A DNA stretch of 64,000 nt from Cymbomonas tetramitiformis (GCA_001247695.2 LGRX02025952.1:1-64000); one strand, 5' to 3'; counted from the first letter of the stretch, positions 50,581-60,954 are shown. Made by a program: numbers and translations. Notes: generated by a model not told the origin, from the letters alone.

Positions 50581-51570
50581 GCGTCCGTCGCGGAGAGCTG
50601 CGCTCGCTGCGGGTGCGGGCACGAGGAGAGCCCGGTGCGTATGTGGGCGTGTCAGGCAAGCGCTAAGAAGAGTGTGGTAGCGTTCATGAAAAAGGTGTAC
50701 CTGCCGGTGTGTGGGTTTTGCGCCGCGGACGTGTGGCCCGGTGCTTTCGACCACTTTCCGGCTGTGATGCCACCTCCGCTTCCTACGGCGGCAGACACAC
50801 CGGGAGACGGGGGGGGGATGGTCCCTCAACTGGAGCACTCGGAGCCAAACGAGCTTTCGGAGATGCCCGGTGCCGGCGGTCATGGTGGTCCTGGTGGCTC
50901 GGGGAGCGGTGACCCTGGAGGGCCGGGAGGCCCGGGGAGTCCGGGCGAGGACCCTGGCGGCGATGGCGAGGACGGGGATGGCGACAGCCAGTTCACCTTC
51001 TCGTCTTCCTCTCGTTACAGGGAGCCCCGGAGCCATTACAGTCGTAAGGACGAGCAGCACGCTCTCAAGGAGGCCCTCAGAGCCATGGAGAAGGCAGTGG
51101 ACAAATACCACACAGAGGTGGAGGGGTCGTCCCACGTCTTTGGTCGGCTCCTCCGATTTGTTCGGCAGATCAGGGAGGTTCGGGAACTGGAGCCGGTGCG
51201 CTACGCCATGGGGATGGCGCGTCTGGAGAGCGGGGGTGAGGAGAAGGTGTTGTCGGACCACTCCCTGCTGTCAGAAGTGGCCAGACACTGCTTCGGCGCA
51301 CTCAGCTCCGAGTACCGCGAGCTTTCTTCGGTGTTGACGGAGGCTCGGGAAGGTAAGAACCTCACCCTGGACGTCATAGTGGTCCCCTTGGCGCAGCTGG
51401 TGATGCCCGACAAGGGGGAAATGGCGTCGATCGGTCCGTTCCTGCGTCGCGTGCGCCAAAGTCAGGACAGACAGACTCGCACGGTCCGCGAGTTCTGGGA
51501 CGGGGTGCACCTTGCTCACGACATCGTGAAGGGGGTTCCAAATGCTTGGACGGGGCTCGGACCTTGTTAA
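50581..51570 (+). pseudogene. Fragment of element-4 gag fused in frame to the RT gene
   Basis: From GCGTCC at 50581 to about 51529 the DNA matches the reverse complement of 18589-19547 nearly base for base, including the CARCGCG Cys-rich segment, the Gly/Pro-rich tract and the capsid-like region. A small in-frame deletion (GPL) and a few substitutions separate the copies. It starts in the same frame as the RT, so one 1904-residue frame runs through both before ending at 51570. Neither end shows a repeat, LTR or clear target duplication. It is a captured fragment; a functional fusion is possible but not shown. Confidence 0.85.
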
Positions 51571-52120
51571 ACGGGCATTCCAATGGGGTTCCAAAGGCTT
51601 GGACGGGGCTTAGACTCTGCCAAACGGTGATTCCGAGGAGGGTCCAAGGGCTTGGACGCTGCAAAAAAACAGGTTCCAAAGGGGTTCCAAAGACTTGGAC
51701 GGGTCTTGGACTCCGTCAAAAGAAGTTTCCGAGGGGGTTCCAAGGGCTTGGATAGGGCTTGGACTCAGTTAAACAGAGATTCCAACGTGATTCCAAGGGC
51801 TTGGAAGCTGTTAAATTAAGGTTCCAAGCGAGTTCCGAGGGCTTGGACGGGGCTTAGAATCTGTTAAACGAGAATTGCATGGCCAGGTTCCATTGTTCCA
51901 AAGCTTTGGAACAATGTTTCCAAAAGCTTGGACGGACATGTTCCAAATACTTGGAACCATGGTTCCAAATACATTTATTTTGCTTCATACATTTCATTAA
52001 TTTCAAACGCTTGGAACCGCATTTCCAACGATTTGGAACAACGTTTCCAAAAGGCTTAAACATATATGGCTCCAAAGGCTTAAACGGACATGGTTCCAAA
52101 GACTTGGAACCATGGCTCCA
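51531..52120. repeat. Tandem array of TTCCAA...CTTGGA units
   Basis: At least seven imperfect units, each with TTCCAA(A/G)GG and CTTGGACGGGGCTT, alternate between about 52 and 42 bp. The right part (about 51880-52120) decays into scattered palindromes such as GTTCCAAA and CTTGGAAC. The inverted TTCCAA/TTGGAA halves allow hairpins. It starts immediately after the gag fragment. Confidence 0.85.
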
Positions 52121-52560
52121 AATACATTTACAGTGAGCATATGCAGGTATGCAGGGTTAAGGGGTACTGCGCAGTTCCAAAATACACTTGCAATTGTTGC
52201 TACATTGTTTTCATGTTTCTTTGCACACATACATTATGATGTCGTGTGCATGCTGTACACAGAAAGTTTAAAGGTTGCGATGCTAAGTTGCAAATACGTC
52301 ATCATCATTGGATAAATAACATTACTTGACAGAGTTACAAGTGCGTGGGATCTAGGTTCAGGCTAATAATGCTATCACAAGTCAGGGATTCTACCGAAAG
52401 CTGCAAGCTTTCGAAACTACTCTTAAAACTACTCTAATTAGTTTGAAACTTTTAAATTGAAATCTGTTCCGCTAATTGCAAGCACTGACGCACTTGAAAC
52501 ACGACCTGCGAACATGCCGTAAAACAGAACAAAATCAGCGTTCATCAGACGCCGAACCGC
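52121..52560. other. No recognisable gene
   Basis: AT-rich sequence between the tandem array and the integrase gene. It has no open frame with a recognisable domain. Confidence 0.5.
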
Positions 52561-53963
52561 AAGTAAAATAATAAACTTCAGTCAACGAAACATTCTACTT
52601 CATGAGTGCCACTCAGCCACTATTTCTGGTCATGTAGGCAAAAATCGCATGCTTCATCTATTGCGTAGCCGATATTATTGGCCAGGAATGACGATGGCAG
52701 CCATTCAGTACATTCGGGAGTGCCCCGTGTGTCAACGCCAGAAAACGAGGAGACACAAACCTTATGGTCAGTCACATATACGATATTGTGTGCCTAAGAC
52801 AAAATGGCTTGATGTATCTCTTGACTGGATTACTGACCTGCCTATCATTACTAATGGGCACGACAGTATATTTGTGGTAATGTGTCAATTCTCTCATCGT
52901 TGTCATCTCATTCCCTTCAGCGTGACCTGGACTGCTCAGCATACCGCTTCAATATATATGCAGCATATCTTCAAGCTCCATGGTCTTCCGAGGAACATCA
53001 TCTCAGATCGAGACCCCAGATTTACCTCTACATTCTGGCAAACACTGTGGAAATCTACCGGTACGAGATTGTCTTTGACGTCTTCACACCATCCACAGTC
53101 GAATGCAAGCGATGAAAGGAGCCATGCCTTCATTGAGGACATCCTCAGGTATTTTTCAATTTGTTTGATGCATGATTCACCATCCTCTGGTTTATAAACT
53201 GATTAGATAGTATTTTTCTCCACAGGTGTTGTTGCAATGATACTTCAGCCAATTCGTGGGAGGACAAGTTGCCTCTGGTGGAGTTTGCAATTAACAACAC
53301 AGTTTCTGCAACTACTGGTTATTCACCATTCTATCTCGACTCGATGGCGCAGCCACTTTCGCCTCATGACCTGGCAATCACTATTCCGCCAGAAGCTCCT
53401 GTTCCAATACAGAATGCTATTCGAGATCATTTTGACCAGTACTCGGCTGTACATGCCAACGCGGTAGACAACATCTCCCGAGCAGCAGAAATTAGCCAAG
53501 CCAGATTCAATAAGACTCACATGCCCCGGCAATATGCAGTAGGGCCGAAAGTTCTTTTACGGACCGAGTTTATCCAATGGACTGGTTTGACAGAGGCAGG
53601 CAGACACTTTAAACAGCCATATATTGGACCGTTTACCATATCCAAAGTGCTCAGCCATGGACGTGCTTATGAGTTAGATTTCGGGGATCTCGATATTCGT
53701 ATCATCCATCCGGTACAGCCTGTATCCAGAATAGAGCTGTACTGTATAACGACTCGATCCAAGCACCTTTGCCTCTGCCACAGATGATCACCGAAGAAGG
53801 GCAACCACTGTTTGAGATATCACACATACTCTCAGATAAGATCACTAGAGGTGTCAAGTACTATTTAGTGCGATATGCAGGCTACGGCCCTGAGCATGAC
53901 ACCTGGGTCAAAGCCACAGAGCTGACCAATGCAGCAGACATGATAGCTGCCTATGAAGGCTAA
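52561..53963 (+). pseudogene. Ty3/gypsy integrase and chromodomain with a 77-bp intron
   Basis: Exon 1 encodes an HHCC finger (LLHECHSATISGHVG ... CPVCQRQK), catalytic SLDWITDLP and SDRDPRF, and the Glu region (NASDERS). Its frame would stop in the intron. Removing 53149-53225 (GTATTT ... TTTCTCCACAG) joins ...EDILR to CCCNDTSANSWEDKLPLVEFAINN, the expected integrase continuation. Exon 2 runs through the C-terminal integrase region (GPKVLLRT) to IELY. There a tandem duplication of CTGTA (about 53733-53742) shifts frame. The next frame carries a chromodomain (ISHILSDK, YYLVRYAGYG) up to 53963. Upstream protease, RT and RNase H are absent. It may be an old retroelement or a once-domesticated integrase gene; as read it is frameshifted unless the duplication is spliced around. 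Confidence 0.75.
53149..53225 (+). other. Probable spliceosomal intron in the integrase gene
   Basis: GT-AG ends, a pyrimidine-rich acceptor (TTTTTCTCCACAG), a CTGATTAG branch-like site about 28 bases before the end, and an exact restoration of the integrase reading frame across the junction. Introns are rare inside retrotransposon integrases because RNA passage would remove them. Confidence 0.75.
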
Positions 53964-54181
53964 CATTATTAAGCCTAATGCCCTTACTTCTTGTAATATA
54001 TACTAATACATGTCAATCATCTATATACCTTGCTCTTAATGTTTTATCATTATGTTGCATAGAAGCAGGAAATTGATCCTTCCTTGCTAAAGGTGTAGTG
54101 AGCCTTGTACAAAATCATACCCTTGCACAGATACGCACACATGCGAGATATCATATCTGTGGATAAGTAAAAACTGCTGAA

Positions 54182-54971
54182 GCTACCTTTGCCAGACCGT
54201 GGTTTGTCATTCGGATCTTATGGCCAGTAATCCGTGCTACCGGATAATACTGAGGTGGACGGAGTTGTGATCCTGAGTTATGCTTGACACACATAACTAA
54301 AACGAATTTCACATTAGTACGTGTCGAATCCACTCTGAATCGACAGATGTTCGTCAAAGCGCGCGTACCGGACCAAATATTGAGGAGTTGAGCAGACCGG
54401 GTAAAGGATTATAAGTCCAATCCCGTTAAGCAGGGCCACTCCGTTTGCATTAAAACAAGCCCCAAAAATCGGGCTCCCCATGACCGCCTGTGAACCTCCA
54501 TAGTAGCTTCAGGAGGGGAGGAAGGGTTGGGTGCACTATATATAACTGTGGAAACATGTACCCAAGGGTTTTCGTCGATCAGTTGTATATATAAGGCCGA
54601 GAATCGTTCGTTAAATCGTCGATCATCGTTCGCAAAGGCGTCGACGGCAAGCGCAAATATATCCGTAACGTAAACCTCGGATACCTTGAATCGTCACTCT
54701 GAAATACGATACGCAATTCATGGATACCTTGAAACGTCACTCTGAAATACGATACGCAATTCATGGGGGATACATCCTAAGAACTGTAAGGCTAAATGCC
54801 TAAGGTGAGGGTTTAAAGTGGACTCAGTTCCCCCCAATATCCTAAAAACACCTTGAGGGACGCCTCACATCGGTGTAAGAAGACTGGTATCAGCAACAAC
54901 AACAAAGACATCAAAGACATAAACAAAGGTATGCCCGTTGTGAGGTCACAACTCTCTTAAGAGGGGAGATC
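54182..54971. repeat. Repeat A (first copy), probable short internal region
   Basis: This 0.8-kb segment recurs at 55551-56236 plus 59541-59574. Both copies begin GCTACCTTTGCCAGACCGTGG and end with GGTCACAACTC and a purine-rich AAGAGGGGAGA tract just before repeat B. No protein domain is recognisable. A purine tract before an LTR-like repeat suggests the internal part of a non-autonomous LTR element. Confidence 0.7.
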
Positions 54972-55549
54972 TGTCAGCGTTATGACCGATGCCATATGTG
55001 TCATACGTGTCATATGTGTCATACCTGTTATACATGTCATATCATGTCATATCATGTCATATCATGTCATATCATGTCATGTCGTGTCATGTCATATATT
55101 ATAATGACAGACAGTCGTCAGTACGGTCGACTATGACATGTACAGTCATCATTTGTCATTCACTCACCTTGAGTGACACCTGTCATCGAGAGGCCAGGTT
55201 GTGGCATCGAGATGGCAAAGCAAGATGAAGTCTTGAAGAACCGAAAGTGTTCGGAGAAAACTCATCTTCGCTTCTAGCATGAACTGAACAAGCATGCGAG
55301 TATCATATGGCTTATTCGTTCAGCCGATACTGATTGTTCAACCAATGCCTTGGGTTCACAACCCAATTGTGGTGGCATCTATGAGATGCGGGGCATTGCG
55401 TAAATGAGGTAGCATTGAGCTACAACAGTCACTTCTGGAGAAGCGCTGCACTCATATCCACACATACGTTGCGTGAGCTATTAACGTTCAATAATAATAG
55501 CCTCGCCTTATATCATATATCTATTCGCTTGCTAGCGAAGCCCTAAGAG
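54972..55549 (+). repeat. LTR-like repeat B (second copy)
   Basis: Starts TGTCAG after a polypurine tract and is followed directly by repeat A'. It shares its whole length with 59575-60170. It contains TCATATCATG-type pentamer runs and a TGTCATATATTATAATGACA palindrome. No protein is encoded. Confidence 0.75.
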
Positions 55550-56236
55550 CTATGCTACCTTTGCCAGACCGTGGTTTGTCATTGTTTCGGATCGTATGGC
55601 CAGTAATCCGAGCTACCGGATATTGAGGTGGACGGAGTTGTGATCTTGAGTTATTATGCTTGACACACATAACTAAAACGAATCTCACATTAGTACGTTG
55701 TCGAATCCAATCTATGAAATGTTCGTCAAAGCGCGCGTACCGGACCAAATATTGAGGAGTTGAGCAGACCGGGTGCAGGATTATAAGTCCAATCTCGTTA
55801 AGCAGGACCACTCCGTTTGCATTAAACCAAGCCCCAAAAATCGGGCTCCCCATGCCACCTGTGAACCTCCATAGTAGCTTCAGGAGGGGAGGAAGGGTTG
55901 GGTGCACTATATAAGGCCGAGAATCGTTCGTTAAATCGTCGATCATCGTTCGCAAAGGCGTCGACGGCAAGCGCAAATATCTATCCGTAACGTAAACCTC
56001 GGAAGATACCTTGAAACGTCACTCTGAAATACGATACGCAATTCATGGGGGCTACATCCTAAGAACTGTAGGGCTGCGTAAGTTCCTTAAAGGACTGCAT
56101 GCCTAAGGTGAGGGTTTAAAGTGGACTCAGTTCCCCCCAATATCCTAAAACACCTTGAGGGACGCCTCATCGGTGTAAGAAGACTGGTACCAGCACAACA
56201 ACAAAGACATCAAAGACATATACAAAGGTATGCACC
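55550..56236. repeat. Repeat A' (second copy), interrupted by the gag-only element
   Basis: It matches 54182-54971 with small indels. It is broken at CTATA (56237-56241) by the insertion of the LTR element and resumes at 59541 with TTGTGAGGTCACAACTC. Confidence 0.75.
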
Positions 56237-56484
56237 CTATATGCTGGACTTCGGGTTTAGGCTTAGTTATTATGGGCTCTGACTAGCCCCTAGCCTGACC
56301 CTGCTTCCGTATCGTGTCCGTGACATCCTAGCACTGTACTGTACAGTAGTACAGTACAGTAGTACAGTCTTGTCTTCACTGTCTGGGTTTCCGAGAGCAT
56401 AAAGCCTCGGCCAGACACTGTTTATGTGATTATCAGTTTGATGCTCAGCGAGCTTAGCCGGACAGCGGATCTGTCTTTCTCGCA

Positions 56485-56510
56485 GGTTATGGCCCGCACC
56501 GGCTTTCCGG
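56485..56510 (+). promoter_or_regulatory. Primer binding site resembling half of initiator tRNA-Met
   Basis: Directly after the 5' LTR the sequence GGTTATGGCCCGCACCGGC closely follows the complement of the anticodon-arm region of eukaryotic initiator tRNA-Met (GGTTATGGGCCCAGCACGC). Drosophila copia and yeast Ty5 prime from such an internal tRNA fragment. A 3'-end site (starting TGG) is not seen. Confidence 0.6.
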
Positions 56511-56938
56511 TGATTCTGATGATGGCACAGCGCCTTGCTGTTGCCATGTTCGGCTAAGTAGGACGTAGGAGGGGTTGAGCGCCCACTTGGGCGGTGGTGT
56601 ATTGTTCTCGCGGTATGGCCTTTTAGCATGGCAGTGATGGCGGCACACGTTGTGCTCGCCTTCGCTGCGCAGGAGATCGGCAGTTGACGGATTGTTTTCT
56701 TTTACGGCAGTATCGTCGCATCGAGGGTTTATTTGCATCGTGCGCCACTGGCTCTGGCGAGGTCGCTCCACACGTTGTACATTTTGGCCGCTCTCATTCT
56801 TCCGCTCACGACCTGTAAATTTCGGTCTATTGTGCTGAGACTTCTACGGATTATCTGGCCGCCGTGACAGTTTTATACCACCGCTCTTGACTGGCTCAAC
56901 TCTCTCCACTGTCTCTCCATCATGCTACAGCAAATAGA

Positions 56939-59107
56939 ATGACGCGGTCTCGCGTCCGTAGATTAGAAACGATTTTTGATGATGTGGGTGCGCAGCACAC
57001 TGCGACGCCACACACGCCGCGGCTGCCAGCTCCGACCACCGCAGCTGCGAGGGAAATCCTTGAGAAGTGTCAGCAGTTGGCTCGGGAAAGTTTCGACAGG
57101 AGAGTTGCTAAGACCGTTGCCACTAAAATTCTGGGAGACAAGTCTGAGCGCTTCGCTGGGACCGAGACAGATGCAGTCGACATTTTTTCACAAGTCATGC
57201 ATGAGCTACGCACGCAGTTTCTGCTGCAGTCACAGGCATTTGCTCCCCTGTTTGACTTGACCGACATGGCTGTTGAGGCTAGGCATGAGGCCAATGAATT
57301 GCTGCTTTCGGCTCTGACGTTTCTGGCTCGCCCTGGCTCGCCTGCTCGTGACTGGCTTGAGGCCTCTGGGTCTGACGTTCCTGGAGATGGCAAGCGCGCT
57401 GCCCTTGAGGTGGTGCGCATGCTCCAGGAACGCTCAGAACCCTTTGACTCTTTTGAGTCGCTGCTGGCGGTTCGCATCCCCAGCAGCGAAGATCCTGACC
57501 GTGGCATCCGTGAGTTCAATGGCCTGTTGCGGGACGTTCAGCGTTCCCACAACTTGCCAGAGGACGCGGTGAAACGGCAGTTTCTCAAGGCTCTCGGCAG
57601 TTCGGCTCTGTACCGTGATTTGGCTAACTCTCTGGCTCGAGCTGACCAGCGGCAGGGCGTGTCTCTCTTGACTATTCAGGCTCGTGTGCGGGAGCAGTTC
57701 CGCCACGGCCTGAAAGTCTCTGACACCCGTGTCTCTGCTCTGTCATTCGGCGATGGCGCGTCTGACCTGGCTGCGGCGTTGTCCAGTCTGCAGAAGCAGC
57801 TGGAGCGCATGCAGCAGGACATTCGTGACCTAAAGCGGCAGAAGCGGGAAGGGGCACCGCCTGCGGGCAAGCACCTTACCCGCTCTGCTGCTAAGCATCA
57901 TCGTGCTGGTGTTAAGCCACTTGGCACCGCTCCTCCTGTCTCGTTTGACATGAAGAGCGGTGCCTTCGTGCCCCACTGCAGAAATGCGGAGTGTGCACAA
58001 AGTGGTTTGAAGCACTGGCATGCTGAATGCCCCAACGGCGGTCCTCAGTCTGCCCACTATTGTGGTGCAGTTGAGAACTATGAGACTGACTGCTTGGCTG
58101 TTCGTTTCCAGCGTTTCTATGACGCTGGGGATGAGCATGCCTTCGAGTCGCTCTGCATGATGGAGGGTCGCCCAGAGGTGTGCGAGCTGTCAGCATGTTC
58201 TTTTGTGACGGCTGAGCCCACATCTCTGCGGCACTTTCAGGATGCGGCGGCTTCCGCTCAGGATGCGGCGGCTGACGATGACGGCATGGCTCAGTTTGGT
58301 CTGGCCACATTCCACTCGGATGCACGGGGCTCGATTCCGCCACCGCCTGCGGTTCGGCATCCCTCTGCACTCGTGGCTGGTGGTGTGCCTACGGCTCATG
58401 ACCCGCCAGTGGTTGTCCCTGGCTCTCTCGGCTTGCCTGGCCCTGTCCCGTCACTCCAGCTTGGCGACTCTGCACCGGCTCCGCTGTTTGCTGGCATGAG
58501 GGTTGAGGCTTCTGACATTGGCTCTGAGGTCTCTGACAATGACCAAGGCTCTGACAATGACTCTGACGGCGGGCGGCGAGTGGCTTTTGGCTCCTTCGGC
58601 ACTCTTGGGCATGGCTCTGACTCTGACCTTGCTGACGGGGGAGCATCGCCAGCAGCAGCTCCGGTGTGCCGTCCGCGGGCCCCGCCGAGCTTTCTCCGAT
58701 GTGCATTGATGTCTTCGGTGCTCTGTTGTTCTCTGCTAGCCAGCGCTACGGCATCTCTGGTTGCCGTGGGCGGTGGTGACAGGGGCCTGGTTGAGCCCGG
58801 AGTCACCGTCCGTCGGTCTACTGGAGATCTCTTTGCTTCGATTCCACCACTTGGTGCTGCAGGCATCCGTGATTGGCCGCCAGATGATGGAGTTCTTTTA
58901 TCTCCTTCTTCAATGCTCAAACCGCCGTGGGATTCTACTTGTTTCAGTTCTTCGGTTGCTTCACTTTTTGCTGTCGATCCACCTTACCCACTTGGGTCTG
59001 GTGGTACTCAATCTGTGACAGACAACTTACAATTCACTTCCGGATTCTTATTTACTTTGCATCCGACCGCTGAACTCAGCCCCGCTGACCAGCCTCAAAG
59101 TGGCTGA
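56939..59107 (+). CDS. Gag-like protein of the gag-only element
   Basis: The protein has 722 residues from ATG 56939 with no internal break. Residues about 20-280 are helical and resemble a capsid region (LARPGSPARDWLEASG, GDGKRAALEVVRML, FLKALGSSALYRDLANSLARA). A coiled coil follows (AAALSSLQKQLERMQQDIRD). Near residue 343 a variant zinc knuckle, CRNAECAQSGLKHWHAEC (CX4CX6HX4C), is present. The C-terminal 300 residues are Ser/Pro/Asp-rich and contain a hydrophobic stretch (ALMSSVLCCSLLASATASLV, about 590-610) that could span a membrane. A truncated relative lies at 42900-43239. The family (copia rather than gypsy) is inferred from the primer site. Confidence 0.75.
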   Translation: MTRSRVRRLETIFDDVGAQHTATPHTPRLPAPTTAAAREILEKCQQLARESFDRRVAKTVATKILGDKSERFAGTETDAVDIFSQVMHELRTQFLLQSQAFAPLFDLTDMAVEARHEANELLLSALTFLARPGSPARDWLEASGSDVPGDGKRAALEVVRMLQERSEPFDSFESLLAVRIPSSEDPDRGIREFNGLLRDVQRSHNLPEDAVKRQFLKALGSSALYRDLANSLARADQRQGVSLLTIQARVREQFRHGLKVSDTRVSALSFGDGASDLAAALSSLQKQLERMQQDIRDLKRQKREGAPPAGKHLTRSAAKHHRAGVKPLGTAPPVSFDMKSGAFVPHCRNAECAQSGLKHWHAECPNGGPQSAHYCGAVENYETDCLAVRFQRFYDAGDEHAFESLCMMEGRPEVCELSACSFVTAEPTSLRHFQDAAASAQDAAADDDGMAQFGLATFHSDARGSIPPPPAVRHPSALVAGGVPTAHDPPVVVPGSLGLPGPVPSLQLGDSAPAPLFAGMRVEASDIGSEVSDNDQGSDNDSDGGRRVAFGSFGTLGHGSDSDLADGGASPAAAPVCRPRAPPSFLRCALMSSVLCCSLLASATASLVAVGGGDRGLVEPGVTVRRSTGDLFASIPPLGAAGIRDWPPDDGVLLSPSSMLKPPWDSTCFSSSVASLFAVDPPYPLGSGGTQSVTDNLQFTSGFLFTLHPTAELSPADQPQSG

Positions 59108-59574
59108 GTTTCTTAGCATTTATCCTGGCAGCTTGATTAGCTTTAGCCCAGTAGTGGGATGACCGGGTCAAGACCCCGGCACCCAGCTAGAAGTGATCGG
59201 TTTCCACCGAAGTGAATGTTAGGTGTGTGTTTATTATCTCGTGGCTGTGTATCCTGTACATGCTTTGCTAGGTAGTCACACCCACGGGTGGTGTGCTGGA
59301 CTTCGGGTTTAGGCTTAGTTATTATGGGCTCTGACTAGCCCCTAGCCTGACCCTGCTTCCGTATCGTGTCCGTGACATCCTAGCACTGTACTGTACAGTA
59401 GTACAGTACAGTAGTACAGTCTTACTTCACTGTCTGGGTTTCCGAGAGCATAAAGCCTCGGCCAGACACTGTTTATGTGATTATCAGTTTGATGCTCAGC
59501 GAGCTTAGCCGGACAGCGGATCTGTCTTCCTCGCACTATATTGTGAGGTCACAACTCTTTTAAGAGGGGAGATC

Positions 59575-60170
59575 TGTCAGGGTTATGACCGATGACATAT
59601 GTGTCATACATGTCATACGTGTCATACCTGTCATACCATGTCATGTCATGTCATGTCATGTCATGTCATGTCATGTCATGTCATGTCATGTCATGTCATG
59701 TCATGTCGTGTCATGTCATATGTTATAATGACATACAGTCGTCAGTACGGTCGACTATGACATGTACAGTCAATCAGTCATACCATTTGTCATTCACTCA
59801 CCTTGAGTGACACCTGTCATCGAAAGGCCAGGTACTGGCATTGAGATGGCAAAGCAAGATGAGTCTTGAAGAACCGAAGTGTTCTGAGAAGACGATGTCT
59901 TCGCTTCAAGCATGAACTGGACAAGCATGCGGGTATCACATGGCTTATTCGATCAGCCGATACTGTTGTTCACACAATGCCATCCGGTTCACAACCCGAT
60001 TGTGGTAGCACTTGCGAAGTGCGGTGGCATTGCGGTATATGAGGTAGCATTGAGCTACAGCAGCACTTCTGGAGAAGCGTCTGCACTCATACCCACACAT
60101 ACTCTGCGCGTGCGGTTATCGTTCAATAATAGCCGTGCTATCATATCGCTCACATAGCGATCCCTAAGAG
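59575..60170 (+). repeat. LTR-like repeat B' (third copy) with pentamer expansion
   Basis: Matches 54972-55549. Near 59636-59705 it contains about 14 uninterrupted copies of TCATG; in the other copies this stretch is shorter or interrupted. It contains the same TGTCATATGTTATAATGACA palindrome. Confidence 0.8.
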
Positions 60171-60954
60171 GCATAAACAGCTAGGGTTCTGGTTCGGGTG
60201 ACAGTCACAAACACTCCTACGGGAAGAGTCACAAAAGTAAGCGGTGTGACAATTCCAGCTACAGTATTCAAACTCTTTAAGGCTTCCACTAGAAAATAGT
60301 CGGAGCCCACGACTCACAAGTTGTATGGCGGGAGGGCGGATTCAAACTCTTTAAGGCTTCCACTAAAAAATAGTCGGAGCCCACGACTCACAAGTTGTGT
60401 GGCGGGAGGGATTCAAACTCTTTTAAGGCTTCCACTAAAAAATAGTCGGAGCCCGCGACTCACAAGTTGTGTGTTTCAGACTTCCACTAGAAAATAGTCG
60501 GAGCGCGCAGCACCCAAAGTTGTTTGGCGGGGAGGGTATCCCAAAAGGCCTCCACTAAAAAAAAAATAGTCGGAGCGCGCAGCACCCAAAGTGGTCTCGT
60601 TGGGCGGATTTGAACTCTACCTGTACTTTTCAGACTTCCACTGATACGAGGGCATGGACACATCATGCCGAATGTCGCGAACATCAACATGGCGGATGAA
60701 TGATTGGACGATCGAAACTGGAGGCCGTCACAAGTCGTCAATGAATCCAACGAATGGTGAGCGAGGATTTCGACAACAAATGCACAGTTGGTGCCTATGT
60801 GGACACCGAGCGCAAGCGTGACTGTACTATCAATTCTTGCCGGATTGCTTGTCACTCAGGCGAGGGGCGACCAACATTATTTAACCGCGAAGAAACAACG
60901 TTCTCTTATTTACTTCGTACCCGATTCAAGTTCTAACATACCGAAGAATTCAAG
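60171..60954. repeat. About 70-bp tandem array and upstream region of the SAM synthetase gene
   Basis: Between about 60268 and 60610 five imperfect units carry AGGCTTCCACTA, AAAATAGTCGGAGCCC and ACTCACAAGTTGT(A/G)TGGCGGGAGGG. The last two units carry GGAGCGCGCAGCACCCAAAG instead. The array ends 345 bp before the start codon. The promoter must lie between or within; no TATA box is obvious. Confidence 0.75.

Larger units (their letters stand above)
56237..59540 (+). mobile_element. Gag-only (TR-GAG type) LTR retrotransposon with CTATA target duplication
   Basis: LTRs at 56242-56484 (243 bp) and 59294-59535 (242 bp) are nearly identical and run TGCTGG...CTCGCA. Both sides carry CTATA (56237-56241, 59536-59540). 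The interior holds only one long gag-like frame and no RT, protease or integrase. Such an element must borrow enzymes from a partner. The near-identical LTRs point to recent insertion. Confidence 0.92.

Noticed and set aside
45856..51570. One 1904-residue host protein
   Set aside because: The last 330 codons are a copied gag fragment joined after the RT motif; it is a chimera of mobile elements.
55521..55976. 151-codon minus-strand frame in repeat A'
   Set aside because: It spans the B-A' junction, is broken in the other copy of A, and has no recognisable domain.
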